From Ptychodera flava (Eukaryota; Hemichordata; Enteropneusta; Ptychoderidae), in contig NC_091931.1 in the NCBI RefSeq assembly GCF_041260155.1, positions 25,798,654-25,862,653 of the forward strand: a stretch of DNA of 64,000 nucleotides, written 5' to 3'. This document shows, piece by piece, positions 1-13,400 of this stretch. The notes beneath the pieces were generated by a model that saw nothing but the letters and a program-made list of their open reading frames with translations, did not search any database and had not been told where the DNA came from. Position numbers and translations under genes: made by a program. Within the stretch, counting starts at the first letter, position 1; every line of letters begins with the position of its first letter.

Positions 1-106
1 CTTGAATCTAAAATGTGAAGAGAGTTTGAAATGTTTCAGGACAGTTCTACACTACAAAATATGGAAAACGTGCGTTTTTGCAATTATGATGGTAAGCCAA
101 ACTCAC

Positions 107-630
107 CTCAATGTACCGTCATCGGCATTCAGAATAACATGGAATGTATCGGGCACACGGTAGTCAGATCGGTCAGATGGATATATACCGCATTCTCTTC
201 CACCGTGCACCAGTTTCTTATCGACCAGGCTCCAGCCCCAGGAGTCAGGCGTTAATCCCAGCAGGTGTGAATATCCCACACAGCTCACTGGTGCATTTTG
301 GGTCGCCATTCCTATCATAGCGTGACTGCCTCGTTCATCTCTCGGCCAAAAGATCTCAAACACGTGAGTCCCGCTGACGTACGCCCTCTTTCCCCTGATC
401 AGATCAGTTCTCATCGTCTGCTCGCCTCGCCTGGCGGTGACCTTGTCCGGAAGAACGGTGAAGTTATCGGAACAGTCATCTGGATCCCATGCGTGCTTCA
501 CTTGCACGTCATCGACCGACACCTGGTTGTCGTCATCCATCATTGCCTGCAGCGCCTCCAACATCTGTAGAGTTGAACCCCTCTGATGTTGCAGAACTTC
601 TGCCTGTAGCTGAGATAATTCATTTCCCAT
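107..630 (-). CDS. Gene 0, first exon: SPRY-domain protein (partial)
   Basis: This is the first coding exon of a third SPRY-type paralogue; the rest lies beyond the left window edge. It starts with ATG at 630 and ends at a GTGAGT donor (ACTCAC on the plus strand, 101-106), giving 524 nt, the same length and phase as exon 1 of the two complete SPRY genes. The first residues are MGNELS, fitting the MGxxxS myristoylation pattern. A linker of about 45 residues leads into an SPSB-like SPRY domain with HAWDPDD, GTHVFEIFW, VGYSHLLG, SWGWSL and VPDTFHV. SPRY domains of SPSB proteins bind short peptides; no SOCS box is visible here. The presence of NHR, ARM and C-terminal exons downstream is inferred only from the paralogues. 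Confidence 0.85.
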
Positions 631-3600
631 ATTGCAGCCTCTTGTTCTCCTGATATGCTGATGAAGCGATACTTTTAGTCTTGTCGAAGAAATGAAAGAA
701 TATAATGCAAAATTTCTTTCCGTATTTTAGTGTAATGTTGTCACCTTTTTATTCAAATTATGTGATTTCACCACTCTTGCCTCATAATATCACGGGCTCA
801 CTTCGATTGAATTGTCATATATTCGCCCGTATGAAGATTTTTAATCCGTGATTTCTCACCAAATGTCCATATCTTGTATCTCTTAAGCTGGGCGAACCAC
901 ATGCACCCACCCCCGATTAGCGGCGATCCGTAGTCTTACCATTACCCGACTCGACTATGCTATATAATGTTGTTGTTTTTTCTACAAGTATATTTTGAAA
1001 GATTCAATCATACACGGGCCTCGTTAGCGTAGACCCATACACGAATGAATGGTCCCGTCTAGGACAGATGGGACCATTGCCAACCTCGACGTGGACGATG
1101 TCATCATATACTGTTGTTTTGCCATCGTAGAAACGGGTGAAACCTGTACGAATACAACAATTCGTAGTTGGGTCGCGGCAAAGACTGTGATGTAAAGGGC
1201 ATTGTACCTGTATCATTTATAACTCGACGACGAACCCTTTCACAGTTGCTGTTTACGCTCTTAATTTATCGGAACAACACAAAACGCCCATAACGGAGGC
1301 GATCGCACAGACGTATTTAACTACTTTCATTTTACAACTACAATACAACATCAATTCCTTCTAACTCAAATCGAAATAATATGGCGGAGAAAACTACCGA
1401 TAGTTGATCTCTTGTGCTGTCTTTCCCTCACCTGTTATGTTGTGTTTTGCAAGAGTAGAAACTGGTGAAACCTGTATGACTACAGCAATTCGACCTATGC
1501 TCATAGTTGGGTTGCGGCCAAGACTGTGATGCAAAGGCAGTTGTACCTTTACCATCTATAACTCTACGACGAACCTTTTCACAATTGCTGTTTAAGCTCA
1601 TAATTTATTGGAACAACACAAAACGCCCATAATGAAGGCGATCGCACAGACGTAACTACTGTCATTTTAGATCTACAAATCAGCATCGCTTCCTTCTGAC
1701 TCAAATCGCAACAATATGGCGGAGAAAACTACCGATAGTTGATATTTTGTGCTGGCTCTCCACAAACCTTACTACCGTTGTTCTCGATTACAAGTATACT
1801 CACTCCTAGCTCACTTTCTTCACATTCTAAGCACCTGCATTCTTCAATGTTAAAATGTTCGACCGATTGCATCGGTTTCGATTGTAACAATATGAACATT
1901 AAGCGGAGTGAAACATAGGTCACAATCAATGAATACGGGTGTTGGTACACCCGGAAATAGGTTACTCCCCGTGTAATAAGTCCCAGAATGGCAATATCCC
2001 GAACTTACGATGTTATTCAGTGAGGAACAACCTAATAGGCCTACCTTTCTCCCTTGAAATAAAGGCGCGTTCAAAAATTCACCGTGCACGCTACTAAAAC
2101 CACAAGCTTTGATGTAAGACGGCGACGTGTACTTTAACCTGTTATACTGTTGTGACCGGGGTCGTGTCACTTGACCCCGAGTATATGATGTTTATAACGT
2201 GGGTTGACATATGTTGTGTAGCGCCACCTATTTCAAATTCTTGTCCAGTTTGCCACTCAGTGCAGATAGGAAATAATTGCATACCGCTGAGTTTCTCTCC
2301 TGTGAAGTGATAATTATGATCAAGATGGAGTAAAATTTACTTCCTTGTAGTGATTGAGTTTTTTGGGGAAAATGACCATAGCAAGGTTATTGGCTAGCAC
2401 TGTTAAAGCATTTACGGCCTAGCTAGCCTGTCTACAGCGATGGACTGTTGTGGATAAATTATAGTCAACCATATAGTACGGTCATTGGTTCCTTTCCAAC
2501 TATTCTTCAATCCTTCGACTGTTGGTGATTTTCTCCTTGCCAATAGGTGTCAAAGAAGTTGATTATATAGACAAAGTGATCGATGTTTGATCACAGGAAA
2601 CTCTGGCTCCTTGTTTGTATGATTGTTTGTTTGTTTGATACATGACATCTGATTGGTCCAACTTGAATTAAAACAACACGTTAACCTGCTAAAAAGTTGC
2701 ACTTAAGTTTCGATGAAGGAGAGCTTGGAGTAAGATGTGAAAAGTGGTCAATTTTAAATCTTTGTACAGGAATACAGTAAATGAAAGAGTGGATACAGTA
2801 ACCAAAGGTAACGTTCTCTGCACACATGTGGTATTTATTTGTCAGGCTTAGTTTGTGTTTTTGATGATGCTCGCTGCCCCCGTGAGTTATTAGAAAGTGT
2901 GATAGATTTAGAGTGAGTGGTAGACATACACGAGCGCCTCTCCTCATGGAGAAGGAGGGGTAAGCTCTATTTCACATATGGGATTGTATTCGAAATGTTT
3001 TAAAGTATCATTTATTGAATATACCCGTAAACAAACAAAAAACAAACAGAGAACAAATAAACAAACAAACAAACACCGCTCTTTATTGACAAACATGAAC
3101 ACAAATACAACTAAGCATTGTTCTTTATTGTATGTGGAAATAATCATACATAAATAAACAGTATCCGGGTGCACATTGAGAACGCACCCAAACATTTTGA
3201 ATGGATGAAGGCTAGGACTGTGTGAAACGCTTGCGCAGTCCATACAGGTAAAAGCAATTACATTCATTGAGGACGTAAACGCAAAATACGTAGAATAAAA
3301 CAAATAAAATGTAATAACATATATTTGCCAAACATAAATAATGCAAATCGATAGTATCGAAGGAATATGAAAACTCTTTCTGTAGGTATTTTGTTTCGTA
3401 GATAATGTTGATACAATTGCTTAACTGAAATGTTAGTAAAGTTCATAGTTGTACTATTTCTACTCCTTCCATTACATCAGTCGAAAATGCACAACTATTT
3501 TGATGAGATTGCGTGTTTCCTTCCTATCAATTATAGTTATTCCTTGGTTTACGGAAGAAATTGCATAGTCAACTGATTGAGATAACTGTCTTGTACACTG

Positions 3601-3675
3601 CTTATATCGTCAGATCTAATCTTTAGTGAGATTAAATTTCAGTGAGCTGCAGCTACGCTCATTCATGGCATTTCG
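631..3675. other. Intergenic region between gene 1 and gene 0, with local duplications
   Basis: No gene is recognised. About 0.9-3.3 kb is clearly related to 42.7-44.9 kb, so it is part of the duplicated unit. A segment of roughly 300 bp occurs twice in direct orientation (about 1127-1430 and 1453-1756), each copy containing atggcggagaaaactacc. Part of 2.9-3.3 kb also matches about 31080-31270, upstream of gene 2. Short open frames here are AT-rich and look like noise. Confidence 0.6.
1127..1756. repeat. Two direct copies of a ~300-bp intergenic segment
   Basis: The copies at about 1127-1430 and 1453-1756 share long blocks: a GGTGAAACCTGTA start, a middle with AACAACACAAAACGCCCATAA, and an end with ATGGCGGAGAAAACTACCGA. 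A third, more diverged copy lies near 42970-43270 in the other duplicated unit. Confidence 0.7.
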
Positions 3676-5703
3676 TCACTCCATTTTGACAAGCAATCCG
3701 TACAGAATCACAGCTCCGCGTTCCTTGGTGAACCATTCAATTTCTTGGTCACTGAACTTTGGGTCAATCTTTGACGTCACATCTATAGTCTTCGGTCCGA
3801 CTTTGTAACTTTTGGGGTTAATACGCACCTGGAACGCCACTCTTGCCGTATATGACTTTTCTGTTGATGCGTCAGTAAATCTAAAAAGAAATGCGAACCA
3901 ATTCAACACTCTGAGCGCCAAAGTCAATTTTTGTCCCCTTTATAACTATACCGCAGTCAGATTTTTTCCCATATTTTTTGCCAAATTTTGATAAAAACTG
4001 CAGTCGATGAAATATGATGTCCATTTGGTCGAAAATTATCAAAAAGTTACAGAAAAATTCATAAAAATTGGTAAAAAGTTGTTTAAATTCTGGTTGGAAA
4101 AATTACAGCACTCAGAGGCTTAAGTTTTATAATTCTATTCGTTATCAGAATTCATCAATTTGAATTACTTTTCGTACTAAGGATATAGTTCAGCTACCAG
4201 GAGTCATAACGTTAAGAGACAACAGCTATATCATTGGACTACTTTTCCATCATTTTATTCCATATGACCAGTATATTTTCGTGTTCTCCTTCAAGAATGT
4301 CGATATATTCAATATTAGCCATGGCAACAAAACGCATCGTGTAAAATATGTTAAGTAGATGATGGACAATGGCCTCTATAGTCTAGACTTAAATTTAACA
4401 GCCAATAATACTATTGGCTATTACATTCTTTTTGAAAGTTGTACAAAATCTGTTTCAATACGATTTGGGGATTGACCAAGAAAGTGTATTTTACAAGCAG
4501 AGAAGAAATACTGGCCAGAGAATAATAAGAGAAAAGTAAACACGTTCGAACTTAATGTTCAATATTATAAACGAAACCCACTCGGTTGCAGGCGCGTAAA
4601 CATCACACCCTGAATATCGTATACTGGGAGAAAGGAATATCTGTTTCGTGTCAAAGGCCTTGGGCTTCCATGCGTCGGTGAAATGACCTGGACACTCGCT
4701 GAGTTTTTCTCCTCCTAAACGGGTGTCACCTGTGAAGGAAAGCGTGTACAGTCACTACAGTGCAGTTGATAGCGAAAAGTAAAATTGAAAAATTAATGTG
4801 AATTCATTGTATTGTGCTACACAAATAAAATACAGCAATGCACATCGATACTGAAGTATAGAAGTGGTCGATGACACACCTGGCATTAATAATTCTCCTG
4901 TTTCAAGGATCGGTTTCACCGCTTCAAGTCTAGTGCCGTGAAAAGCTACATGCCACTCCTTAAATACGTTCAATGCTTTAGCCTTAGGCGCCGTCCTGAA
5001 AATACACAATCATGAAACGTTCTTTCGATGAAGTTTTAAAAATCTCCCTAAAACACAACAATAATCATGGTAGTCCATGTAATTTGTCTAGTGATTTTGG
5101 CAAACTTTTATGTCATCCTTACTTTAGAGCAAAGCGACACCATCCGATTGGTACTCCAAAAAGTTTTGGTGGTTGCCCTCTCGCACAGTACATATCGTCA
5201 CCTCTGTTGCCATGACAATGTACACAGTAGCAAACGTCGAATTGCGGTTCAAAGTAATCATCTGAAATTGCATATATTAAGAGAAAGGCACGTGACAAGG
5301 AAAATTCAAAGCACATATCTATTTGCTTTCTTCTACACTAGAATTCTTTTGATTATTTTTACAAATCTGTAAGATCAATATGAATAATGTTTCATAAATA
5401 AAATTCATTATTGTTTCACGTGAAAGGTAATTTTAACAAACCATTGCGTTTCAAAATATTTACTACTCCGTATGTTAAGTCTTGGTTTTCCAATTTTGCT
5501 GACACGTTTATCCCTACCAAATCTACTGGAATAGACAAACATGAACTCGTTGCGATTTCACAATAATAACAATAACACCACACTTTCAACATTATGCTTT
5601 TCTTAGGTCAGCGAACCTGCTAAATATAGAGAGTTCTTAAACTTTTCGCAGAGATCTCGGTAAGTGCAGCGACCTCTTGCGGCGATAGCTGTTCTTCCTA
5701 TAC
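3676..5703 (-). CDS. Gene 1 exons 7-11: Cys linker, CxCxxCH and ART-like C-terminal module
   Basis: The exons are 5703-5617, 5261-5123, 4995-4880, 4729-4582 and 3880-3676, with the same phases as genes 2 and 3 (139, 116, 148 and 205 nt for the last four). Landmarks are [31 protein letters not shown] (H683), [10 protein letters not shown] (Y741), [10 protein letters not shown] (E800) and YGLLVKME before the stop. The assignment to the end of NEURL4-like proteins is from remembered family features. The ADP-ribosyltransferase-like fold is inference. Confidence 0.75.
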
Positions 5704-8700
5704 CTGTAAAGTTTAAGAAGGTAAATATATTCGTCTTGGTTAAATAAAACGATAACAACGTTCGAATTCAAAAATTGACAGCATTGATAAAATCGATTGT
5801 ACTTGATAAGACATGAAATACTCGGCATTAACATGGCAAACAAGTGTGTCACCTTGACAGATAGGATTGATCTTTATCAAAGCTCTCTTTGCTGCTTGCA
5901 CGACAGCAGTATTTCCAGATCGTTGTAATGACGTCAGACTTGTGACAACGCCTGGTGCAGAAGTGATCACTGGTTTGTTTCTTTCCAAATGTGCGAGCAG
6001 CCCCAGTGTGTTAGCAGCAGACTCCTGTACGTCCGGTCGGTTCTGATTCAACAGGTCAACAAGGATCAGCACTCCGCCTAATTCAACGATCAAACCTTTG
6101 TTCTTGTTATTCACTGCTATGTTACAAAGCGCTCTCGACATATCGGCTATCGAATAAGCACAGGCTTTCATGTTGCCCTCAAATTTCGGATTTGTAAATG
6201 TCGCCTTTAACGTGCTCAGAGTATATATTATCAAATGTTTGTCTGCAGTCAAAATGTTGACGTCTTGGTCCTCGACGATTTCAGATAATATTAACATCGC
6301 TCCCATCGCTAATGTTAAGTCCTCGGACTTCAGAATCGGAGAAAGTCTTTCAATAGCACGTAGATCTCTATAGTTTTGTCTGTTCCGAGCGACCTTTGCG
6401 CAGTGATATAACACAACAACCGCGGACATGATAAGGGACCATCTTCTTTGTGCCTGGGGGAAAAGTGCAATATTCACGTAGATTTATTTTACTTGGAATT
6501 AATTATGTCCTTTGCAGTGAAAATTCTGAGATCTAAGACGTGAAAAACTTTCTTGACGTAGTTCAGGTTGCATAAGTCGAGGTTGTTTGCCAGACTGTAA
6601 AATTTTAAGGGGTGTACCCTTCAATCATGGTATCAACGGTTCATCAATGAAGAATAAAGTTAAACTAAACATGATTCTTATACAAAATTATTTTTATCTT
6701 CTCTTTCAAATCATGTTACAGACAATAAATAACGAAATGTCATCTTTTAATATCTAAACATTGATTCCTATATCTTTTGCTGAGTCCCGTAATTTTATGG
6801 CTTTCTTCCCTTTATGTATTACTTTTAAGGTATTATCCCGAAGAAACGAGTAATGATTGGCAAGCCAGAAAGGACTATACTCGGAAAGCATACAGGTATG
6901 TGTGTTTGGCTGATATGTTCATGTTTATGTCCATATGTCTGAAGGCGTTGGTAATATCTTCGCTCAGTTATTAAAATAAAGCGTTTCAACGATATCCGTT
7001 GCGGCGATAATCATCAATGACATCATTAAGGTTATCAGTTAGAAACATCTCAAACATCACATCTTTGAACTTTCTGTATATGTAAACAGCAGCCACAAAA
7101 CTGTGAAAGACATCCCATAAATACTTATGTGGCATCCCCAGAAACATCGCTTGATCTTCAGGTAGTGATGAAAACAATTGACTAGGATTAATCTAAATGT
7201 TGATAAATATCTTACATATATTCTGGAAATCCCATACCTCTTGCAGACAGGAATCAGTGTTTGCTACTGAAACACTGTCATGTACACCCCTCCTGAGCAT
7301 GACAGGACTTTTAAGTACAACTGTACTGGACGATCGAGAGCTAACCTGTATCGGATGTTCACCTTTCACATAAGCTTCTATTAAATCACAAATCGAGTCA
7401 AATCCTTCTGTTGTAAACGAGAACATGTACTTGTGCTGTGTTGGGAAAAATGGAAGTAAATTTAATTAGTACACATTGATGGTTGGTGCAAAACCCATAA
7501 AAAATAAGGTGCCACAAAACCAGTACCTCCTTTAAAAATCATTCAAACATGGTCAGACAATAAAAATATTTCCACAATACAACTTAGCTACTGTATTCTT
7601 CCATGCATTTATTAAAACTAGTTTAAGTTTTACACATGCAGGGTCCGTTGTATGGCAAAGTCAGAGATTCAGCCTTCGTAAATTACATGTAAGTGAAGGT
7701 GCCCCATCAAAACACACTTCTTCATTTTCAATCGTTCCTACCAAGACTTAGACAAGACCAAGAATACCAGGGCTGATAACAATGACCAGTCGTTATGTAC
7801 CAATCCGGGCATTTACCGGGAATAGCCTTCGCTATTTGTTTTTACTAGGGTCAACGAGTCGAAAGTAAGGGCTTGTTTTGGTATGAATATATCAAATGTA
7901 ATGAATTTACTACTGGATTTTATAAACTCAAAATCATATCACAGCTTTTATTGCAATTACAGAGGGTATATGCTTGCAATAACAAGGCTTAACGATTTCG
8001 GTTCAATCGTCTGTTAAAGTTTAAAGCACTCATGGACAAGAGGTTTTGATAAAAAGGTTAAATTATCATATACTCAACTTACATCTCGTTCTTTTATCAC
8101 AAAATGGATGTCTGTTCCATCCAATTTAACAGACAACACAAACTGGCCAGAACCATCTTCTTTTCGCCGGACGAGGAAATCTCCGTCGTCTTTTAGAAGT
8201 TCATTGGTTTTTACTCTTGATAAGCAGCCGTGGTACCATACCCTGTACGCCAATGTTCTGTCTTCTATAACCTTAATATAGTGAGAGTTAGATAATCATA
8301 AAACACTGCCAATCTATTTTGGCTTAGTTTAATTGCAGTAACATTGAAGTTAGATTTCCATCTTTTCCGCGTCTGCGCAATGACGTAGAGAGACTGGCTC
8401 AAAGTTAGGCCCGAAAAGAAGTGTTGCAAAACCCTAGAAAGTCTCAAAGATGAAACTTCAAGACTCTAAGAGACACTAGAAGTAAATAGAGAACCTTACA
8501 ATGTCAACTTTGGGTACAGCAACTCAGATTCCGTGTCATCACCTGATGACAGCGTCTATTGTTTAAAACGCTAGTAGTAATATTGAAGCACTCGAATGCC
8601 TTGTCATGCGTGGTTTTGTTGACAGTGTAATATCGAGTACATCTCAATAGTTATGGAACCTAAAAAGTAGACTACGCCTGCAGTACTTTTGTGACATTCA

Positions 8701-9919
8701 AATTTCAAATTTTTAACATTCAAAAGGTAGACTTGTATTTCATCAAACTTTCATCGCCCTGTTACTCTTCGCCTATCGTTTTCAGGCTATTATTTTCATT
8801 TTCACTGCCATATATTCTTCTTGACGTCACAACAACAGCAGACAGTAGAAGCTTCTAATATCTATGCAATAGGAATCAGCAAGAGTTTTCTCTAATCCCT
8901 AGGCATAAAAAGGTCTTCTACTTATTATAATATTTATTCCGATCCAAACCAAACTGTACCCGAATTGACTTTCTTCTTAAAATATATAGTCTTTAAACTA
9001 CGGACAGTAAGCTATCAAGAACTGTCATACCTGTTGCAGCTGTGCTCCTTCGTCTGCTCTGCCGCCGAAAATGTTTCTTCTCACGATAGGACGTTTGAGT
9101 AATAGTTGAGAGGAAGATATAACTGAAGTTCTACTTTTCACGCAACCTTCTATTAAGTCAGAAACTGTGGTAAATCCATTCCCTTCGAACCTGTATTTTT
9201 GCTGATAACATAAAACGCTTCATGGGAAAAACACTGTCTCTTATAAAATAAAAATCAACTTATACGCAAGCAAGGCACACTAACAGCAAGAGGTATGTCG
9301 TATATCACATACAGTTGCTTGCTATACAGATGTAATGAAAACGCCCAAAAGAGCGAAGCATTCGACGATTCCCTTTTATAAATTGTAATGATAACCAAAT
9401 AACAAGAGACAATCATAGGAGAGGTATCTGTTTCAACTTACGTCCTGTTCTTTAATTAATATATGTTTTTCTGTTCCACCCCATTTCACAGACAACACAA
9501 ACTGTCCAGAACCGTCCTCTTTCCGCCGTACAAGGAAATCTCCATCTTCTTGCAAAAGTTGACTGGCTTTCGCTCTTGGTAACATGTCATGGTACCACAC
9601 CATATGTGTCAATCGTGGGTCAACTGCAGGCTGAAATGGCAACCAGTTAATTCATTCATTCATTCATTCATTCATTCATTCATTCATTCATTCATTATAT
9701 AATTAATTTATTTGTTTCATTTATTGTTTGTTTATTTGTGTGTTTGGTTATATGTTAAGTTATCATTTCAGCTTGTTTGTTAATTTTTATTACTTATTTA
9801 TAAGGTTGATAATTAATTTTAATTTTTGCTAAAATATTCAATCATTAAATGTATTCTGTATTTGTATAAATACACGATGAAATATATATTTGTACACAAA
9901 CACATAGATACACACACAG

Positions 9920-10012
<93 letters not shown>

Positions 10013-10358
10013 AAATCATGAAATATGTTACTTAAGTTTGATGCATCCTGCATTACTCAGACAGAAGTGAAAGGATTCCTAGCTCGACACTCTTACATGT
10101 ATGATTGGGACGTACATGTCTATTTAAAGGTGGTGGTAAACTTTGATAAATAACATACGATTGCAGGCAGCATAAAACTTAGGAAATATATTTCATTACT
10201 TTGTACTTGAAGTAATTTGTGTTATTATTCATAACGCTATGCTGATTCGCTGCATGATTTCATGCATTGAAGTCATTTAACTGTAAATCGAGCAATGTAA
10301 TTTCCCACGAGGATATCTGTATATTTATATATCTATCTATATATATATCTATATATCT

Positions 10359-10444
<86 letters not shown>

Positions 10445-13400
10445 GATGCAGAGGTTACAGCGTTTTGTCTTGTCTTCACTTCCTCAAGAAACACGATGAC
10501 AACCAGGAAAATACAGAAACCTATAGATTCAAAACTAGCAAGTACCCACTGCAACTCGACGAGCTGAAACATTTTCAGGACGACGTGCTGAATGGTGGAA
10601 ACGATAGAATTCAGAAACGTCTAATGCACCTTCCAAAGCAAACTCAAGCATGATTCCAACACAACCAAGAAAGCTGACAAGCTCATCATTCCAGCCGACA
10701 ATACAACGAACTTCTACAAAGTAAGCAAAGAGCATTATGACAAACTCCTCAACGAGAACATCACCAAATCTTACAAGAAAGAGAATGACAGCAGCATTAA
10801 TGACATCAACAGAGAGGCTAAATTGATCACCGAAAAACTGAAGATCGATGACAGGGTGGAAACTATGGCAGAAAAAGAAGCTTTTGTGGCACCATTTTTC
10901 AACTGGTATAGCCACAAACTAATGACGTCAAAATCGCCGTACACTAAACACAGACGCCCCGTAATTGCGGCACCGTCTAACTAATAAGGTTAAAATAATA
11001 TAAATTTGCACTTTCTTCAAATCGCTGTCACAATCTCCGACTGCTTAGTTTTTTGTATTGGGTGATGTACAGTGGGGGCCAGGATTGGGGTTAGCTGACC
11101 AAATTGTTGGAACGGAGCGAGCGAAGCCAGCGGAGTTCCGACAATTTGGTCAGCTAACCCCAATTTCTGGCTCTCACTGTGCTTCACCCAACACAAAATC
11201 AAGCAAATGAAGACCATCACAGACTTTTTAGGGTTAGGGTTTGTTAGTTCATGTGATCACGGCAATAATTCCGTCTCATTCCGGGTACAATATGTCCGCT
11301 CTCACGTTTTATTCATCAAATTTGTTGTCATGTACAAACTGACCCCGACGGCAATGGCCCTATTGACCCCTTTTCGATATAGCCGTTGCCAAAGATGGCA
11401 CATAGTTACATAACAGAATTTAGAGTTCATTCAAATGCAAATAATAATCAATATGACGGCCAAAACATCTGTGTATGTTTCATTTGCATTACTTCTTCTA
11501 CAGACCGAAAATCACACCTGTACATTAGTTCAAACTCTGTTATTGATTGGTTTAATTTTTTGTCCACAAATTTGTTTCCTTTATCTTTGCGATATGCCTC
11601 CCAATAGATTTTTAGCCAGACTGTATTATGGAAATTTATGAATACACGGATGTAAACAAAAAAACATCTATAATGAATTCAAGTCTCCTCAGTTCTCTCA
11701 TTTCACCGCTAATCATTGTCTGCATTTTGTGGATCCTCAAACCTTCGCCCACACCAACATCTTTGAAGGCATGTGGATGCATGCCATGCGAACTTGGATT
11801 GGCTTCACACCTTCAGACTTATTTCCAACTTGTCTTTATAGAATATTATGAGTTCATGTAGCGGAGGCGTTTCGGCGAAAAAGCTAAGGCGTGGATTTTA
11901 CTTGTTCAACATATTTCAATTCTCTGTCCTTCAAGTTTACAGTCCCCTTCATCTGCACATAACACCATATTACAGGTGCAGCCAACGAACAATGCTCTTT
12001 TAAAGGGGTCTTTACTACGACAAGATATATTGTGCATGACAAGTAATGTGAATTGACTAATTTTAAGTCATGAGGGTAATTGATTAGCTGTTCATAATTT
12101 GCCCTCCCACTGAACATTTATTCGACTTACCCTCCCGCACCCAGACTTCATTTTTACCCACTACCCACTTATTTTTGCCTGTTTCCCCTCCCCACTGTCA
12201 ATTTTGAAGCTCCCCGGCCCTGCCAAGTGGCGAGAAAAACTTGCCGATTTCCCCTGCCCTTGAAAAAATCCCCCACAATATTTCTCATTCCATTTCCCCT
12301 GCAGACATGAAGCTACCCTACCCTGAGATGAAAAAACCTAGCTGTCGATTTTCCACTGCCCTGTGAAAAAAATTTCCATGAAAATTGACATTCCCATGCA
12401 GACACATACTGCAGTGGCCTTATACCGGAAACACCATGGCTCTACTTCCCCTGTAGCTTCCCCTCTCTCCTTGTTTTTCGCCAAGCCCTGTCCTCGGGAC
12501 AATCAACCGATATCTGCCCGGCCCTGCCCGACAAAAAACCTAAAATTTGCTCCCCTGCCACCTAAAAATATGTCCCCTGCCCAAGCAAAATTAAAATTTT
12601 AAAATTTCAAAAATTGCTCCCAGAATAGCTTTTTCAATGAATAGCTCCGTTGGCTGCACCTGATATTATGCCAAATGTTTTGAGACGGTCTAAAAACTAA
12701 TATCGATATCACGCCTAAGTTAACAACTCAGGAGGCCACTGCCGCTGATGTGTGACACTGGGAATGCACAAACCAGACGAAGTTCGTGCTAGTGACAATA
12801 TATGCACCCTAAATCATTATATTGGCAGCGAATTTCGTTTGCTTCTGTACTTAATTCACTTCGTCGATGGGTGCAATTTTTATGTTATTTCCGTGGCATA
12901 TCCAAAGCATTGTTGTTCACGTTTTCATCTACAATAGCAATGAAATATTGCATTTCATACATGTTGAGTGATGAAACACTTTTATATAAAAGTGTATCCT
13001 GTCAAAAACGGAACACACACCTTTCGTATTGTAAAAAAGGCAGCAAATGACAAATTCAATAATAAATGTCAAACACAAAGTTTTCAACATATAAAACGTC
13101 CTAAACAAGTGACAATTTTATACTTTAACTGTGCAAATAGAACAAATAATATGAAAAATATTCAAACAATAACAAATCTGCACAACAAACACGACAATGC
13201 AGAGAAAAAAGTAAAGACAGGCAATAAAGCAATCAATGCAGAGGCATAAATTCAATAAAAGAAGGAAAATACGTGAAAAGACTTTCAAATCATTACAAGT
13301 GACGTTATAAATTAATCAGTTCCTGCTTAGCATTATCATCCTAACGTTAACATGAAACCTTGCATCCTTTCTCGCAACTTGTTCACGTGCAGTACAGGTT

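Noticed and set aside
3264..3446. Short AT-rich frames downstream of gene 1
   Set aside because: Composition-driven; no conservation in the paralogous segment near 44.9 kb.
6986..7177. Possible extra exon between the second SH2 and main ARM exon of gene 1
   Set aside because: No acceptor AG in the right frame, it ends in a stop, and the paralogous sequence at 49231-49485 does not keep the frame.
7238..9630. Fer/Fes or other cytoplasmic tyrosine kinase gene
   Set aside because: The SH2 sequence is Fer/Fes-like, but no kinase motifs (GxGxxG, HRD, DFG) occur in the surrounding exons.
9819..10053. Open frames of YIYIYI type
   Set aside because: They translate TA dinucleotide runs; the same holds near 10357-10572, 31369-31554 and 34700-34894.
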